Part shown: one piece after another, positions 35,834 through 45,855 of the stretch
How the letters are laid out: each line of letters opens with the position of its first letter
Position numbering within the stretch: the stretch's first letter is position 1
Program-made: the position numbers and the translations under genes
From: Plantago ovata
Taxonomy: Eukaryota; Streptophyta; Magnoliopsida; Lamiales; Plantaginaceae
Assembly: GCA_028274465.1 (NCBI GenBank)
Contig: CM051456.1
Span: forward strand, 73,146,753 to 73,210,752
Reading direction: 5' to 3'
DNA: 64,000 nt
The notes under the pieces: generated by a model
The model's database searches: none
The model's input: only the letters and a program-made list of their open reading frames with translations
What the model was told of the DNA's origin: nothing

Positions 35834-35930
35834 CCTGTCAGCAAAGCACCACCAAACTGATCAAGTGAGAGTGATTTACGGAAAGCACCTAAGGGGATCT
35901 AGGTTCATTGCTGAAGGTTAAAGAACTTCC

Positions 35931-35943
35931 AGCTCTGATACCA
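35931..35943 (-). promoter_or_regulatory. Primer binding site, initiator tRNA-Met type
   Basis: Minus-strand TGGTATCAGAGCT, two bases after the LTR end. It pairs with the 3' end of plant initiator tRNA-Met and would prime minus-strand DNA synthesis. It fixes the element's direction as leftward. Confidence 0.93.
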
Positions 35944-35945
35944 CT

Positions 35946-37559
35946 TGTTGGTCCCTTTAAACAACAAGAAAAGACTACAGGGGGGGGGGGTGAATAGTCT
36001 TTTCAAATTTTCGTCGTTTAAAACTTTCTCAGCAAGTGCTTATTACTTTTCAGTAATGAGTTTGCTGATAGTTAACTTTCTCAGCAAGCGTAAGTTACTT
36101 TACAGTAGCTTGGTTTGCTGATACTTAAAATCAGAGAGCGGAAGTCTTTGATACAATAAGTGTCTTTTTCAGTAAGTAAAGGTTTCAGCAAGTGATGTGA
36201 GTGACTGTGTACAGACAGATATGAATTGCTGAAAGCTAAGTACAGAAAGTAAATCACACAAACACTTTTATAGTGGTATCTGAGAGTGGCGTAATCTCTC
36301 AACTAATCCACTTCGTCCTTTCTAGGACTGAATCCACTAAGATATGATTGAAGTTCCTTACAATCTCCTATCTAGAGCGATTCAACAGAAACCAAAGCAC
36401 ACTTGCTTTGTCTCCAACCTAATCTAGAGAACGTAACCTTGTTCTCCACCAAACTTGGTACTTTTAATTAGCAAAACTATGGTCGATTAAGTTCCCCCTG
36501 AATATCACGCCTGAAAGGGTGTATTTTCAGTTAGAGAGTTTTGGGGTGAGATAGCTTAATTATAAATTATTCAGTTACAACAAGTAATCTAAGAAACACA
36601 ACTTTGAATACTTTGCAGTAAACAAGTTTGATTGTTTCTGGTGTCAAGACTTGTTCTTGTTCGAAAGAAAGAACACTTAACTAATTTCTTAGCTGAGTTT
36701 GTTCTACTTCTTCACAAGTAGCTTTTTCAAGCTTTTAAGTCTTGGAACGGATCAATGGCAGATGTAGAGAGTTTGAAGGTATGTGAGTTTTAAGCACAAG
36801 TGAGAGTTTGATCACGTTGTTGACACACTTCAACTCTTCGCCGGATGACCTCTATTTATAGTGTAAGTAAGGAGCCGTTTGAATTTCAAGTCCTAAGGCT
36901 TTTGTTCCTTAACATGTCACTATCTTGCTTTTGTACTTTCAGCAGCGTCTTTGTTTGTCTTCTAGTCTTCATGTCCTTAGCGTGTAAGCTTTGCATTTAA
37001 TGCATATTTGAATAGAATTCAAACACTAACATTGAAGCGCAAATTCAAGTACTTTCAGCAAGGGGGGTCACATATGTTCCATCAGCAAGTGGTTAGTCTC
37101 AGTTTCAGCAAGCACAACCTACTCTGTCTTTCAGATTTTCACTTATGCAATGCTGTTGCTGAATTTTCCACTTTCTGAGCAACACGTGCCTTTGTAGATA
37201 CCAGTCTTCAGATCTTCAAAAAGTCTTCAAGATTCTGAGCGGTTTCTATTTGCTTCAATAATTTGTTTGTAATAAACAAAGTATATCTTCAGCAAATGCT
37301 TCAATAGGTTATTTTCTTTTCAGAAAATAAGATACATCATAAGCTTCAGCATCAATAAGTTATTTTCTTTTCAGAAAATAAAATACATCATACGCAAAAG
37401 AAATAACTTATCTAGCACCTAACTAAGTCATCAGCAAACGTTCCTCTTTTACAATGTCCTTAAAATTCTAAATTCCTATGGACCTTAAGAGTACTAGTTA
37501 CTGGACTTTCCTTAATTTAGCATGGTTAATTGCTCATCAAAATTACAAGTTTCCTAACA
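35946..37559 (-). repeat. Sirevirus-like LTR 3 (inner 5' LTR)
   Basis: 1614 bp, minus-strand ends TGTTAGG and CCAACA. Holds the 44-bp segment diagnostic of the inner pair and lacks about 40 bp of CTTCAGATCTTC repeats near 37205. TATA-like box TATAAATAG at 36852-36860, minus strand; this would drive gag-pol. A run of ten or so G lies near 35980. Confidence 0.92.
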
Positions 37560-38188
37560 CTTGCTGAAATAGACAAGAATCTTTTCAGCGAGTTTGAATT
37601 ATCACTCTTGATACTTGCTGAAAGTTCCCCCTTACTTAGATATCTCATATTGTCTTAAGTTTAAAAGATATTTCTGATTTCCCGTATCAGTAAATTCTTT
37701 TTGTACTTGAGATATCCTTTGGTAAATTCTGAGAGATGAGCTTTGCTCTTTTTCTGAGTTCCCGTCTCAGAAAATTCCTTAGATACTTGAATACCTGTTT
37801 CAGTATCTTTTGATTGTCTGAGTGCCTGTCTCAGCAATCCTTAAGTTCTTTCTCACACTGAGTGCCTGTCTCAGCAAATGGTCAAGTTTCCTAACAAATA
37901 CCCGTTTTGAAGGAATTACTTGCTGAATGCCTATTTCAGCAATCATGTAGTGACTTATCATTTCTTAGAAGAAATCAGTGACTGAGTCTTTTAAACAGGA
38001 ATACTTTGGCTTGCTGAATACCTGTTTCAGTATTCTGCCAAGTGTATCCTTTATTGAGGTAGTTCAATCAACCCAAGGTTATACCTTAGCATTGCGAACC
38101 TATTATCCGGTAGGGGCTTGGTAAAGATGTCAGCAAGCTGATCATCAGTGCCTATTATCCGGTAGGGGCTTGGTAAAGATGTCAGCAA
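37560..38188 (-). pseudogene. Resident element: spacer and pol end left of a deletion
   Basis: Continues the resident after the inner insertion: CTTGC TSD, hairpin-bearing spacer, and the last codons of pol. A 54-bp step repeat (TATTATCCGGTAGGGGCTTG at 38101 and 38155) sits at the edge. At 38182-38188 the word TCAGCAA joins pol directly to LTR sequence, so gag, most of pol and about 1.2 kb of the LTR are gone. Confidence 0.8.
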
Positions 38189-38530
38189 TCTTCTAGTCTT
38201 CAGATCTTCGAATTCTTCAAGTCTTCAGATCTTCAAAAGTCTTCAAGATTCTGAGCGGTTTCTAAATGCTTCAATGGGTTATTCTCTTTTCAGAAAATAA
38301 GATACATCATAAGCTTCAGCATCAATAAGTTATTTTCTTTTCTGAAAATAAAATACATCATACGTAAAAGAAATAACTTATCTAGCACCTATACTAAGTC
38401 ATCAGCAAACGTTCCTCTTTTACAATGTCCTTAAAACTCTAAATTCCTATGGACCTTAAGAGTACTAATTACTGGACTTTCCTTAATTTAGCATGGTTAA
38501 TTGCTCATCAAAATTACAAGTTTCCTAACA
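38186..38530 (-). repeat. Sirevirus-like LTR 4 (truncated resident 5' LTR)
   Basis: The last 345 bp or so of the LTR on the plus strand, matching 12115-12468 of LTR 1 and sharing its TCTAAATGCTTCAAT form without the 44-bp segment. Ends TCCTAACA and is followed by the right TSD GGGGC (38531-38535). Confidence 0.88.
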
Positions 38531-38535
38531 GGGGC

Positions 38536-39447
38536 GAACCGCCCCAAACGTGGGGCGAACCGCTCCACACTTATTCGAGGCCTATATATAGTTGCTCAGA
38601 TTTTCTCCGAAATTCATACTTTTCCAGACCTACTTTCTCACCTTTCTCTGTAGTTTTAGGTAGGGACTTCCCAGAGCCTGTTCTGGGGGTTCGTAGCTTA
38701 GGGGACACTTTTTCATAGCAGATTGGAGCTTGTAGGATCGCAATTCTCCGGAGATTGACAACCTTCGGTAACTTTGTATCTTACAGTTTATTCTACTTAT
38801 TTTTATTTATCTTTCAACATGTTTTCTTCTATGATTTCTGTTGATTGCATGCCTATTATGAGTAGCTAAACTTATCGTTGGTGGTAGTATGTGAATTCTT
38901 AGCGAAGGGAAGATAATCATGCTAATGGCTATATCGCGCATTATACTCCGTGTTATTGCTTTATTTCGTTGATCAGGCTCAGCCTAAATTCTCGTATGTT
39001 GTATTAATTATTATGCACAATTGGACCCTCGTCGACCTATTCACGAGTTTATCTTCGTAGTGTTGAATAATTACGGAACACAATAGGACAATAGTGCTTG
39101 ACTTGTTAGAATCATTATCTTCGTAGTGCTTAATAATTGCAATAGGACATTAGATTGATCAAAGATCTCCATGCAAGACCGAGGAATTTACGCATGATTA
39201 TCGACACGTTATGCTTTGAAGGATCATACTATCACCAATCTCCATTATCTGTTAGAAAAACCCTTTGCTTTTACGTCTGCTGTTTTATATTCTCTTGTTA
39301 AATAGATAAAGTTAGTTATAGTCCTGAGAGAACGACACTCGAGTCATTCTACTTCTACACTACGATTTTCGTTGTAGTTGTGGATTGCCTTTGGCTAAAT
39401 AACAAATTTATTTGCTGAATCGAGACCCGACAAATCTCCATTCATCA
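38536..39447 (+). repeat. Gypsy 5' LTR, second piece
   Basis: Continues the LTR after the Sirevirus insertion, to TTCATCA at 39447. Starts with the GC-rich motif GGCGAACCGCC, then a TATA box TATATATA at 38583-38590, so the inserted elements now separate the upstream half of the LTR from its TATA region. A short ORF at 38449 crosses the two elements by chance. Confidence 0.92.
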
Positions 39448-39450
39448 AAT

Positions 39451-39468
39451 TGGCGCCGTTGCCGGGGA
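39451..39468 (+). promoter_or_regulatory. Gypsy primer binding site
   Basis: TGGCGCCGTTGCCGGGGA, three bases after the 5' LTR. This sequence is the common PBS of Athila/Tat-type Ty3/gypsy elements. Intact. Confidence 0.92.
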
Positions 39469-39775
39469 CTATACTCCTTTTTTATGTTTCATTTGTTTAT
39501 ATTTTCAGCATTCGGTTCCCTACAGAAGAACAGGCTCTGGGGGTTTGCTCTCAGGAAATCTCACTTTCTTACCCTATTTCTTCCCCCCTATCTTTTTCAG
39601 AAAATTCATCTAATATGATCTCAGTTACCTTACGTGCTTGCGCTCTCGTAGTTCTCGGTTACATTGTGTTTGTTTGCACTCTTTGTGTTTTTCTTTGCAA
39701 GTTTTTGTTTTTCTTTTGTGGATTCTGCTCCTTGGTTTCTTATTTCCTCCTATGCAGAAACTAGTTATATGAAGG

Positions 39776-40684
39776 ATGAGTCAACCACCGTTGCCCCGGT
39801 ATGTGATGCCTCGAGGGACTTGCATAACATTGGATGATGATTGCATGAATTATGACTTTGATCCTACTTACTACTCCATTCTCTCCACGTTTTCAATGGG
39901 TGATGATCCAAGAGGGTTCTTAGACACATACGAGGAAGGTGTGTTGAGGACACCTCGTGAGAATGAGGAGGGGGTTATTTTATCACATGAGCAACTTTGT
40001 ATGAGAGGATTTATGGGAGCCTTGGAAGGGAACGCTCGAAGATGGCTCAGAATCCCGCCGGAAAAATCGTTGCGCACTTGGGGTGAAGTAACCAGCAAGT
40101 TTCTGGAACATTGGGATAGGGACTCACCTCCCGGGATAGGGGCATGGACGTCTCGCTTCAGTAGTCAGCCACCAGAAATCGACATTGCCGATGAAGAGGA
40201 ATGTGGAGAAGAATCCATTGATGAAGTCTCCTCAGTGCTTAGCTTGGATTCCACGTCCTTACTTGCGGATGTCGAGGTTGTTGGTCAAGAGGAAATTGTG
40301 GAGGAGGTGATAACTGAATCCATTGCTTCACTTGAGTCAGAGAGTGAAAGCGTCAGTTGTGTTGAGGTCGAGGAGCCAATCTCTGAAGATTTTGGTGTCT
40401 CTGAATCCATTGCTGCAGATACTATTGATCTTGACTCTTACGTTCTGGTCCATGCGCCCACCTATGAGTTCAAAAGGAGTTTTGATCCTCTTTACTCTTT
40501 TTATTTTCCATCTGATTCCCTTAGTTATTTTTTAGATTTAGTTTTTCTTGGTTTTGTTAATTTTAGTTTTCAGGGAATCGTGGACTTGCTTGAGCAGATT
40601 CGGAGAGGAGCCAAGGATGGTTCCCAAGATGCGAGGAGTAATGGAACGGATGCGCAAGATTCGTTTCCATTTGATAATGGATAA
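39776..40684 (+). CDS. Gag-like protein of non-autonomous gypsy element
   Basis: 302 codons, open. N-terminal third resembles Athila/Tat gag: LCMRGFMGALEGNARRWL, PPEKSLRTWGEVTSKFLEHW. From about residue 120 it turns into a Glu/Ser/Val-rich stretch (residues 130-220) and then a hydrophobic, aromatic segment near residues 240-275 (SLSYFLDLVFLGFVNFSF). No zinc knuckle, protease or pol follows. The preceding leader holds an overlapping hydrophobic ORF (39450-39764) that begins in the PBS and is probably not translated. May help package the RNA for a partner element; the C-terminal part is unrecognised. Confidence 0.75.
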   Translation: MSQPPLPRYVMPRGTCITLDDDCMNYDFDPTYYSILSTFSMGDDPRGFLDTYEEGVLRTPRENEEGVILSHEQLCMRGFMGALEGNARRWLRIPPEKSLRTWGEVTSKFLEHWDRDSPPGIGAWTSRFSSQPPEIDIADEEECGEESIDEVSSVLSLDSTSLLADVEVVGQEEIVEEVITESIASLESESESVSCVEVEEPISEDFGVSESIAADTIDLDSYVLVHAPTYEFKRSFDPLYSFYFPSDSLSYFLDLVFLGFVNFSFQGIVDLLEQIRRGAKDGSQDARSNGTDAQDSFPFDNG

Positions 40685-42261
40685 CATTAGTGGTAATGAT
40701 CTCCTGTCCGACATGTGGAGGGACTATTATTGGGATTTCAATCCCGATAATTAGTCTTTTCACATGTCCGCTCTCAGCCGACCGAGGCCAAACCGTTCGG
40801 TAACATCTAGTATCAGTTTTTATTTACTCATTCTCTTTTGCTAGGGACTAGCTTAAGTTTTATGAGGGGGATGGTATGTGAACCATGATGTTAAGTATTG
40901 TTTGGCTTTGTGATGTTGAGTATGGTATCTTATTTTTTGCATTTGCACGTTTACTGCTTTCCTAGGATAGTCTTGCATGTTTTATATGGAGTTTATTGCC
41001 GAATTTTTTGAACTTTTTTATTGGGTAGATCAACCAACTATGCCATTAATCGTATGCTTCATCACTATGAATTTGTTTGAGGTTTTTCTCGCTTAGCTTG
41101 TCACATTTATGTATTGCACTTAGTTAAGCTTGGTAGTCTCGACATCACTTAGTGGTGTTTTCTCTACTGCGGTTCACGAAGGCCTTTATAATAGGATGAT
41201 GCATGTTAGGTTCTTATGGTTGTTTTCCCGAGTAATTATGTACCTAAGAGGCAACAAGTCTTCACCATGCTTTGAGATTGCTAAATGTCTAGGAAGGAGG
41301 TAGTGTGAGGTTGTGTGATCCTTTGTTTATAACCTATTCTTCCGAATAGGTTTGGGGAGGGGGTTACGCCATCATTAAACTTGTTTTCGTTTTTTATTTC
41401 CGTATCGTGAGTTTGGTTTTCCTTTTTCGTAAATTTTGTACTCCAACCTATTCTTTCGAATAGGTTTGGGGAAGTCGTGTGAGTCATTTTGTTTCTCTTT
41501 TTGTTATGCTACTGCTGGCTAAAAAAAATCGAAAAAAAAGAAAGAAAAATTCCATAAAAAAAAAGAGAAAAAGAAAAAGGAAAATCTGGAAAGAAAAAAA
41601 AAAGAAAACACCCCAAAAAGCAAAGAAGGGTCCAAAAAGAAAAGAAAGCCAAATAGCAGTTAGCAAAGTGTTGAGTCTTATTTTCCAATTCTGTAATGTT
41701 CGTAATCGTGTTGTAATCTTCTATTTTTTATCTTTTTTGTCTTGAGTGTCATCTGTTCTAGACCACCCTCGTCCTGCCATTCAGGAAGTGGTGAATAGCT
41801 TACGACTTTAATTTAGAGATGGGTAGAATAGGGGAGTGTTATCTTTTATAGGGAACCCTCCTTCGTTTGATGAGAGCCAGTACTGGTTCGACCTCTTTGA
41901 GGGAAAGTCTTAACATGGTGGAACAGCAGTAAGTCCTCAGTTTCATAGGCACGGGACAACCATTCGTATCTTAGCATGCTTCATTACGTCGTCACTGACT
42001 AGGTCCAGGTAGAGAATGTTACGAGAGACTATCTTGTCTTGACATAAGTGCTTATGTGGATGCGTATAAGTCAATCGAGGTATTCTTCAACCTATATTCA
42101 TGCTTTGATTTATATGGTTTTTGTTCATATGTTCTTTGGTAGATTCAGTAGATTTGTTCATTTTATTTGGCATGAGACTCCATTTTGTGTCTTGCATTGT
42201 TTTTTGCATTAGAGTCTAGCTTAGTTGCTTGAGGACAAGCAAAGGTTCGGTTTGGGGAGTT
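40685..42261 (+). other. Gypsy 3' interior, noncoding
   Basis: No gene. Contains two 22-bp hairpins (41331-41352, 41445-41466) each followed by TGGGGA, an A/G-rich tract (41520-41660) whose Lys-rich ORF is an artefact of composition, and the terminal PPT GGTTTGGGGAGTT (42249-42261). No trace of RT or integrase was seen. Confidence 0.75.
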
Positions 42262-43521
42262 TGATGAATGTGTATTTTACACTTTCATTCGAGTCTTTTC
42301 CACCTATTTTAGCTATCCTCTATGTTAATTTAGCTATATTTTAGTGCATTTTATTAGAATAGTGTCACGTTTCCCTTTAGATTTTATTTTACACGTTTTG
42401 GTTGAAAATCGAGGATTTCAGGGCAATTATATTGAAGTTTACAAGGAATTGGTGTTCCAGAAGCCTATTTGGAGTATCTGAAGGTTTCCGGATAGGATTT
42501 GGAGTCTAGGGGTCGAATCTAGAGGTTAGAAGGCCACTAGAAGACAGAAACCGAGTCCGAAAAGGGGAAGAAATCCAAAAACGCGTCGAAAACGCGGAAT
42601 TCCGCGAAAAAGTCTCCGGGGCGAACCGCCCCAGACGTGGGACGAACCGCCCCACACTTATTCGAGGCCTATATATAGTTGTTCAGATTTTCTCCGAAAT
42701 TCATACTTTTCCAGACCTACTTTCTCACCTTTCTCTGTAGTTTTAGGTAGGGACTTCCCAGAGCCTGTTCTGGGGGTTCGTAGCTTAGGGGACACTTTTT
42801 CATAGCAGATTAAAGCTTGTAGGATCGCAATTCTCCGGAGATTGACAACCTTCGTTAACTTTGTATCTTACAGTTTATTCTACTTATTTTTATTTATCTT
42901 TCAACATGTTTTCTTCTATAATTTCTGTTGATTACATGCCTATTATGAGTAGCTAAACTTATCGTTGGTGGAAGTATGTGAATTCTTAGCGAAGGGAAGA
43001 TAATCATGCTAATGGCTATATCCGTGTTATTGCTTTATTTCGTTGATCAGGCTCAGCCTAAATTCTCGTATGTTGTATTAATTATTATGCACAATTGGAC
43101 CCTCGTCGACCTATTCGCGAGTTTATCTTCGTAGTGTTGAATAATTACGGAACACAATAGGACAATAGTGCTTGACTTGTCAGAATCGTTATCTTCGTAG
43201 TGCTTAATAATTGCAACAGGACATTAGATTGATCAAAGATCTCCATGCAAGACCGAGGAATTTACGCATGATTATCGACCCGTTATGCTTTGAAGGATCA
43301 TACTATCACCAATCTCCATTACCTGTTAGAAAAACCCTTTGCTTTTACGTCTGCTGTTTTATATTCTCTTGTTAAATAGATAAAGCTAGTTATAGTCCTG
43401 AGAGAACGACACTCGAGTCATTCTACTGCTACACTACGGTTTTCGTTGTAGTTGTGGATTTCCTTTGGCTAAATAACAAATTTATTTGCTGAATCGAGAC
43501 CCGACAAATCTCCGTTCATCA
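42262..43521 (+). repeat. Gypsy 3' LTR, intact
   Basis: 1260 bp, TGATGAATG to TTCATCA. TATA box TATATATA at 42670-42677 just downstream of the GC motif pair (GGGGCGAACCGCCCC at 42618). This LTR is the empty site that proves the GGGGC TSD. The TSD ATGCC follows (43522-43526). Confidence 0.94.
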
Positions 43522-43526
43522 ATGCC

Positions 43527-43594
43527 CACTTAAGAAATTATGTTAATCTAGGTATTAAGCATAAAGGGGACTGGCTCTAGTCCAAGTGGGAGAT
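43527..43594 (+). pseudogene. copia-A pol C-terminus and PPT, first copy
   Basis: Last codons HLRNYVNLGIKHKGD, then WL and a TAG at 43578 (the second copy stops earlier, at TGA). The purine tract AAGTGGGAGAT (43584-43594) abuts the 3' LTR. Confidence 0.85.
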
Positions 43595-45723
43595 TGATAG
43601 TGTATATGTCCTAGAGACAGTCTTTATTAAGGGTAGACAGCCCTTATTAAGGGCATATATGTACTATTACACAGGTCAATGTAATAAAATATATGTTTGT
43701 TTGTTTGACTATTGAGTATCGCTTTCATATTTATATTACACCAGGCATACAGCATGTCATATCTCTATTCATGTCTGTATTGATATCAAACATGTCCCCT
43801 CGGATAGATGACTGATCACACAGATAGTGGGAGCTATGTGAGTTATCATCTATCCCAAACTCTCCCTAGTCGAGGTTCATCTCGGATGTAGGGGTCTGAA
43901 TGAACCAGTTGAGACTAGTATGCGTGGAGGTTATACTTGTTAGAGCAAGTGTGAGCCGATCCCACGACCACGGAACGAATTGTTAGTCAATCTAGAAACG
44001 TTCCCATAACTCCGCATAGTTGTTCGAAGGGTGATTACCGAACAATGGAAGTACCCACCGGAAACTCCCATCGATGTATACTCTACACCGAAGTGTCTAT
44101 GGGAACCGGAAAGTTGTCGAAGTGATACCAGTCGTCCTTTGGACTTACAGGACTTTATCATCACATTTGTTGCCCCATATCCTTGGTGGACCCGTCGATG
44201 TCAGCTCTGAATAAGAAGTTGACCCAAGACACGATCCAGGATTATGGCTACATACAAATGGGGGTGATAAGTGATTCTGTGAAGGATTCATCTCTCAGGT
44301 GTAGCACAGGAGAGCACTGCTCATAGTCGTTCATAGTTGTGATTGGTTAAACCGCTGGCCAGCGTATCAATATTATTATGATAGTCATAATAGATATTGG
44401 ATTCACCAAGCAACTCACTGAAGACGCCCGTGGATGTATTATTGGGATAGACACTTCATCGATCCTCGATGCATTCGAGTTAGTCAGATGAAGGGACGTT
44501 ACCATCACCACGTTGAGCGCAACAGACTTCACAACGAAAGGGTTTGCTTTGAGAAACCTCTCAAACGTCCTCATGTATTAATATTGCAAATGGAACCGTC
44601 TAGGAATTCCATGTTGCCTAGTGTAGCACTTGCTTAATACAATGAGGCCCTATGGGTCACACTATGTGGTGATTCAGCTTATCCGAATATCCTTGAAGAT
44701 GGAATCGCAATTAATTTAGAATTAATTGTGATCGATGAATTATAATTGATTTGGAATTAATTATAATTATTTGTGACTCAATTAATAATTTGGAATTATT
44801 AATTGAACTGGTTAATTGTGTTTTATGTAAATACAATTAAAGATTATATTTTAGAAATACAATAGAGGTTTGATATGAAAGGATATGTTAATTTAGAATT
44901 AATATATGCACATGGGAAAAATCTACTTGGAGTTTGAATTGCCTTAGAATTATAAGTGGGTCCCGAAATCGGGACGCACCTAATCCCCTTGTATAGCCGC
45001 GCGACCAATAGTAGTATGGGGAGGAGTTCGACTCCTTCCCGTATTAGAAGTCAAGGGATAAGTTAGATTTTCCTCATTGAGTTTAAATTTGATTGAGAAT
45101 GAATCTAGACTTAAATTGGTTTCCTTGTGCAATAAGAATTAGATTCTTATTCCTTTATGAAGTCTAATTGATTCTTCTTTAGGCTTCTATTGACTACTAT
45201 ATATAGTAGACTATTAGAGAGCTTTTGACATGGTTGATTGCAGATCATTCTGATTAACCGAATTCTTAGAGAATTATTCTACCAGTTTTCTTAGAGAAAA
45301 TAAAAGCTCCCCTCCCCTACACCTCTAGCCGCGCGCGCCACCTTCGAACCGGAGGAAAATTGCCGCCCCATCTTCTTGGGCACATAAAGAATATCCTACA
45401 TTCTTTCCGATAAGCTGTTCATCCGTGGATACCAAGGTTGAGGTTCAAAGAGATGGAAACTAACTTTTATTGTCTTGCAGATAATCAAAGTATTGCAAAT
45501 ATCTTCGACTTCGACGAAGGAGAAAATTCACCGGACTATTACGAAGACTTCATCGATTGACATATCGATTCAATACCTAATCTTGCTTTTGGAGTATTGT
45601 AAGTCTTTTGATTAATGTGTTTATTATATACGTTATATACATGATCAATTAACCTGCATGTTAAGAAAATTTTTGAAATTCCGCTGCGTACCCTAGTGGT
45701 AACTCTGGCCATATTTTCTTACA
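43595..45723 (+). repeat. copia-A 3' LTR, first copy
   Basis: 2129 bp from TGATAGTG to CTTACA, long for a copia LTR. Contains a palindromic TATA region CTACTATATATAGTAG (45194-45209), AT-rich inverted repeats at about 44705-44830 and TTATTAAGGG direct repeats at the start. The right end is set where TNP2 coding resumes. No 5' LTR exists in the window to confirm the boundary or a TSD. Confidence 0.78.
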
Positions 45724-45829
45724 AGAAGAATTTCAAATCATGTCTTGGTTGATACCCGGTCCACGAAGTCCAGGAAAGGATCTTGACGTCTATCTCAGGC
45801 CTTTGATAGATGAGTTAAAAGAGTATTGG
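45724..45829 (+). pseudogene. TNP2-type transposase, fragment before CACTA insertion
   Basis: Coding phrase EEFQIMSWLIPGPRSPGKD, then YLRPLIDELKEYW, a hallmark of TNP2 transposases. It runs into AAG (45830-45832), the TSD of the inserted CACTA; the next host codon is at 49695. Upstream the gene is interrupted by the copia-A LTR. The ATG at 45740 is internal. Confidence 0.88.
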
Positions 45830-45855
45830 AAGCACTACAAGGAGGACAGCATTCA

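Larger units (their letters stand above)
18420..37559 (-). mobile_element. Inner Sirevirus-like Ty1/copia element, structurally complete
   Basis: Bounded by LTRs 18420-20071 and 35946-37559 and by the TSD CTTGC (18415-18419 and 37560-37564). Minus-strand order: 5' LTR, PBS, gag, zinc knuckle, protease, integrase, RT, RNase H, hairpin-rich spacer, internal TATA-like box, large accessory gene, PPT, 3' LTR. Copia domain order, an initiator-Met-type PBS and a gene downstream of pol point to the Sirevirus (SIRE1/Maximus) lineage. The length in this assembly (19.1 kb) includes 100 N and a 3.5-kb unmerged overlap; about 15.5 kb is likely. All long frames are broken. Confidence 0.88.
10863..38530 (-). 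mobile_element. Resident Sirevirus-like Ty1/copia element, containing a second copy of itself
   Basis: Minus-strand element with TSD GGGGC (10858-10862 and 38531-38535); the empty site is in the gypsy 3' LTR. What remains of the resident: 3' LTR 10863-12468, PPT, accessory gene 12734-17998, spacer to 18419, then, beyond the inserted copy, spacer plus pol end (37560-38188) joined to the last 345 bp or so of its 5' LTR (38186-38530). Gag and most of pol are deleted. Both outer LTR pieces lack a 44-bp segment present in the two inner LTRs, which pairs them. Confidence 0.85.
10502..43521 (+). mobile_element. Non-autonomous Ty3/gypsy element (TR-GAG type), split by Sirevirus copies
   Basis: LTRs start TGATGAATG and end TTCATCA. 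The 5' LTR is in two pieces (10502-10862 and 38536-39447); the 3' LTR is intact at 42262-43521 (1260 bp). The PBS at 39451 reads TGGCGCCGTTGCCGGGGA, typical of Athila/Tat-group elements. The PPT GGTTTGGGGAGTT abuts the 3' LTR. Only a gag-like ORF lies in the 2.8-kb interior; there is no protease, RT or integrase, so movement would need a partner element. I count seven mismatches in the first 360 bp of the two LTRs, consistent with a fairly recent insertion. Confidence 0.9.

Noticed and set aside
10863..37559. Three full LTRs explained by unequal recombination
   Set aside because: CTTGC TSD at both outer sides of LTRs 2 and 3 and the LTR indel pairing favour self-insertion.
35946..37559. LTR G-run as a telomere or origin signal
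   Set aside because: It is a fixed part of the LTR end in all full copies and next to the PBS; no telomere repeat.
39450..39764. 104-codon hydrophobic ORF before gypsy gag
   Set aside because: Begins inside the primer binding site; hydrophobicity comes from T-rich leader DNA. Kept only as a remark.
41479..41745. 88-codon Lys/Arg-rich ORF
   Set aside because: Encoded by an A/G-rich simple tract in gypsy noncoding DNA; no domain or start context.
44434..44637. Small ORFs in the copia-A LTR (both strands, repeated near 59706)
   Set aside because: Present in both LTR copies only because the LTRs are copies; no domain, no codon pattern.
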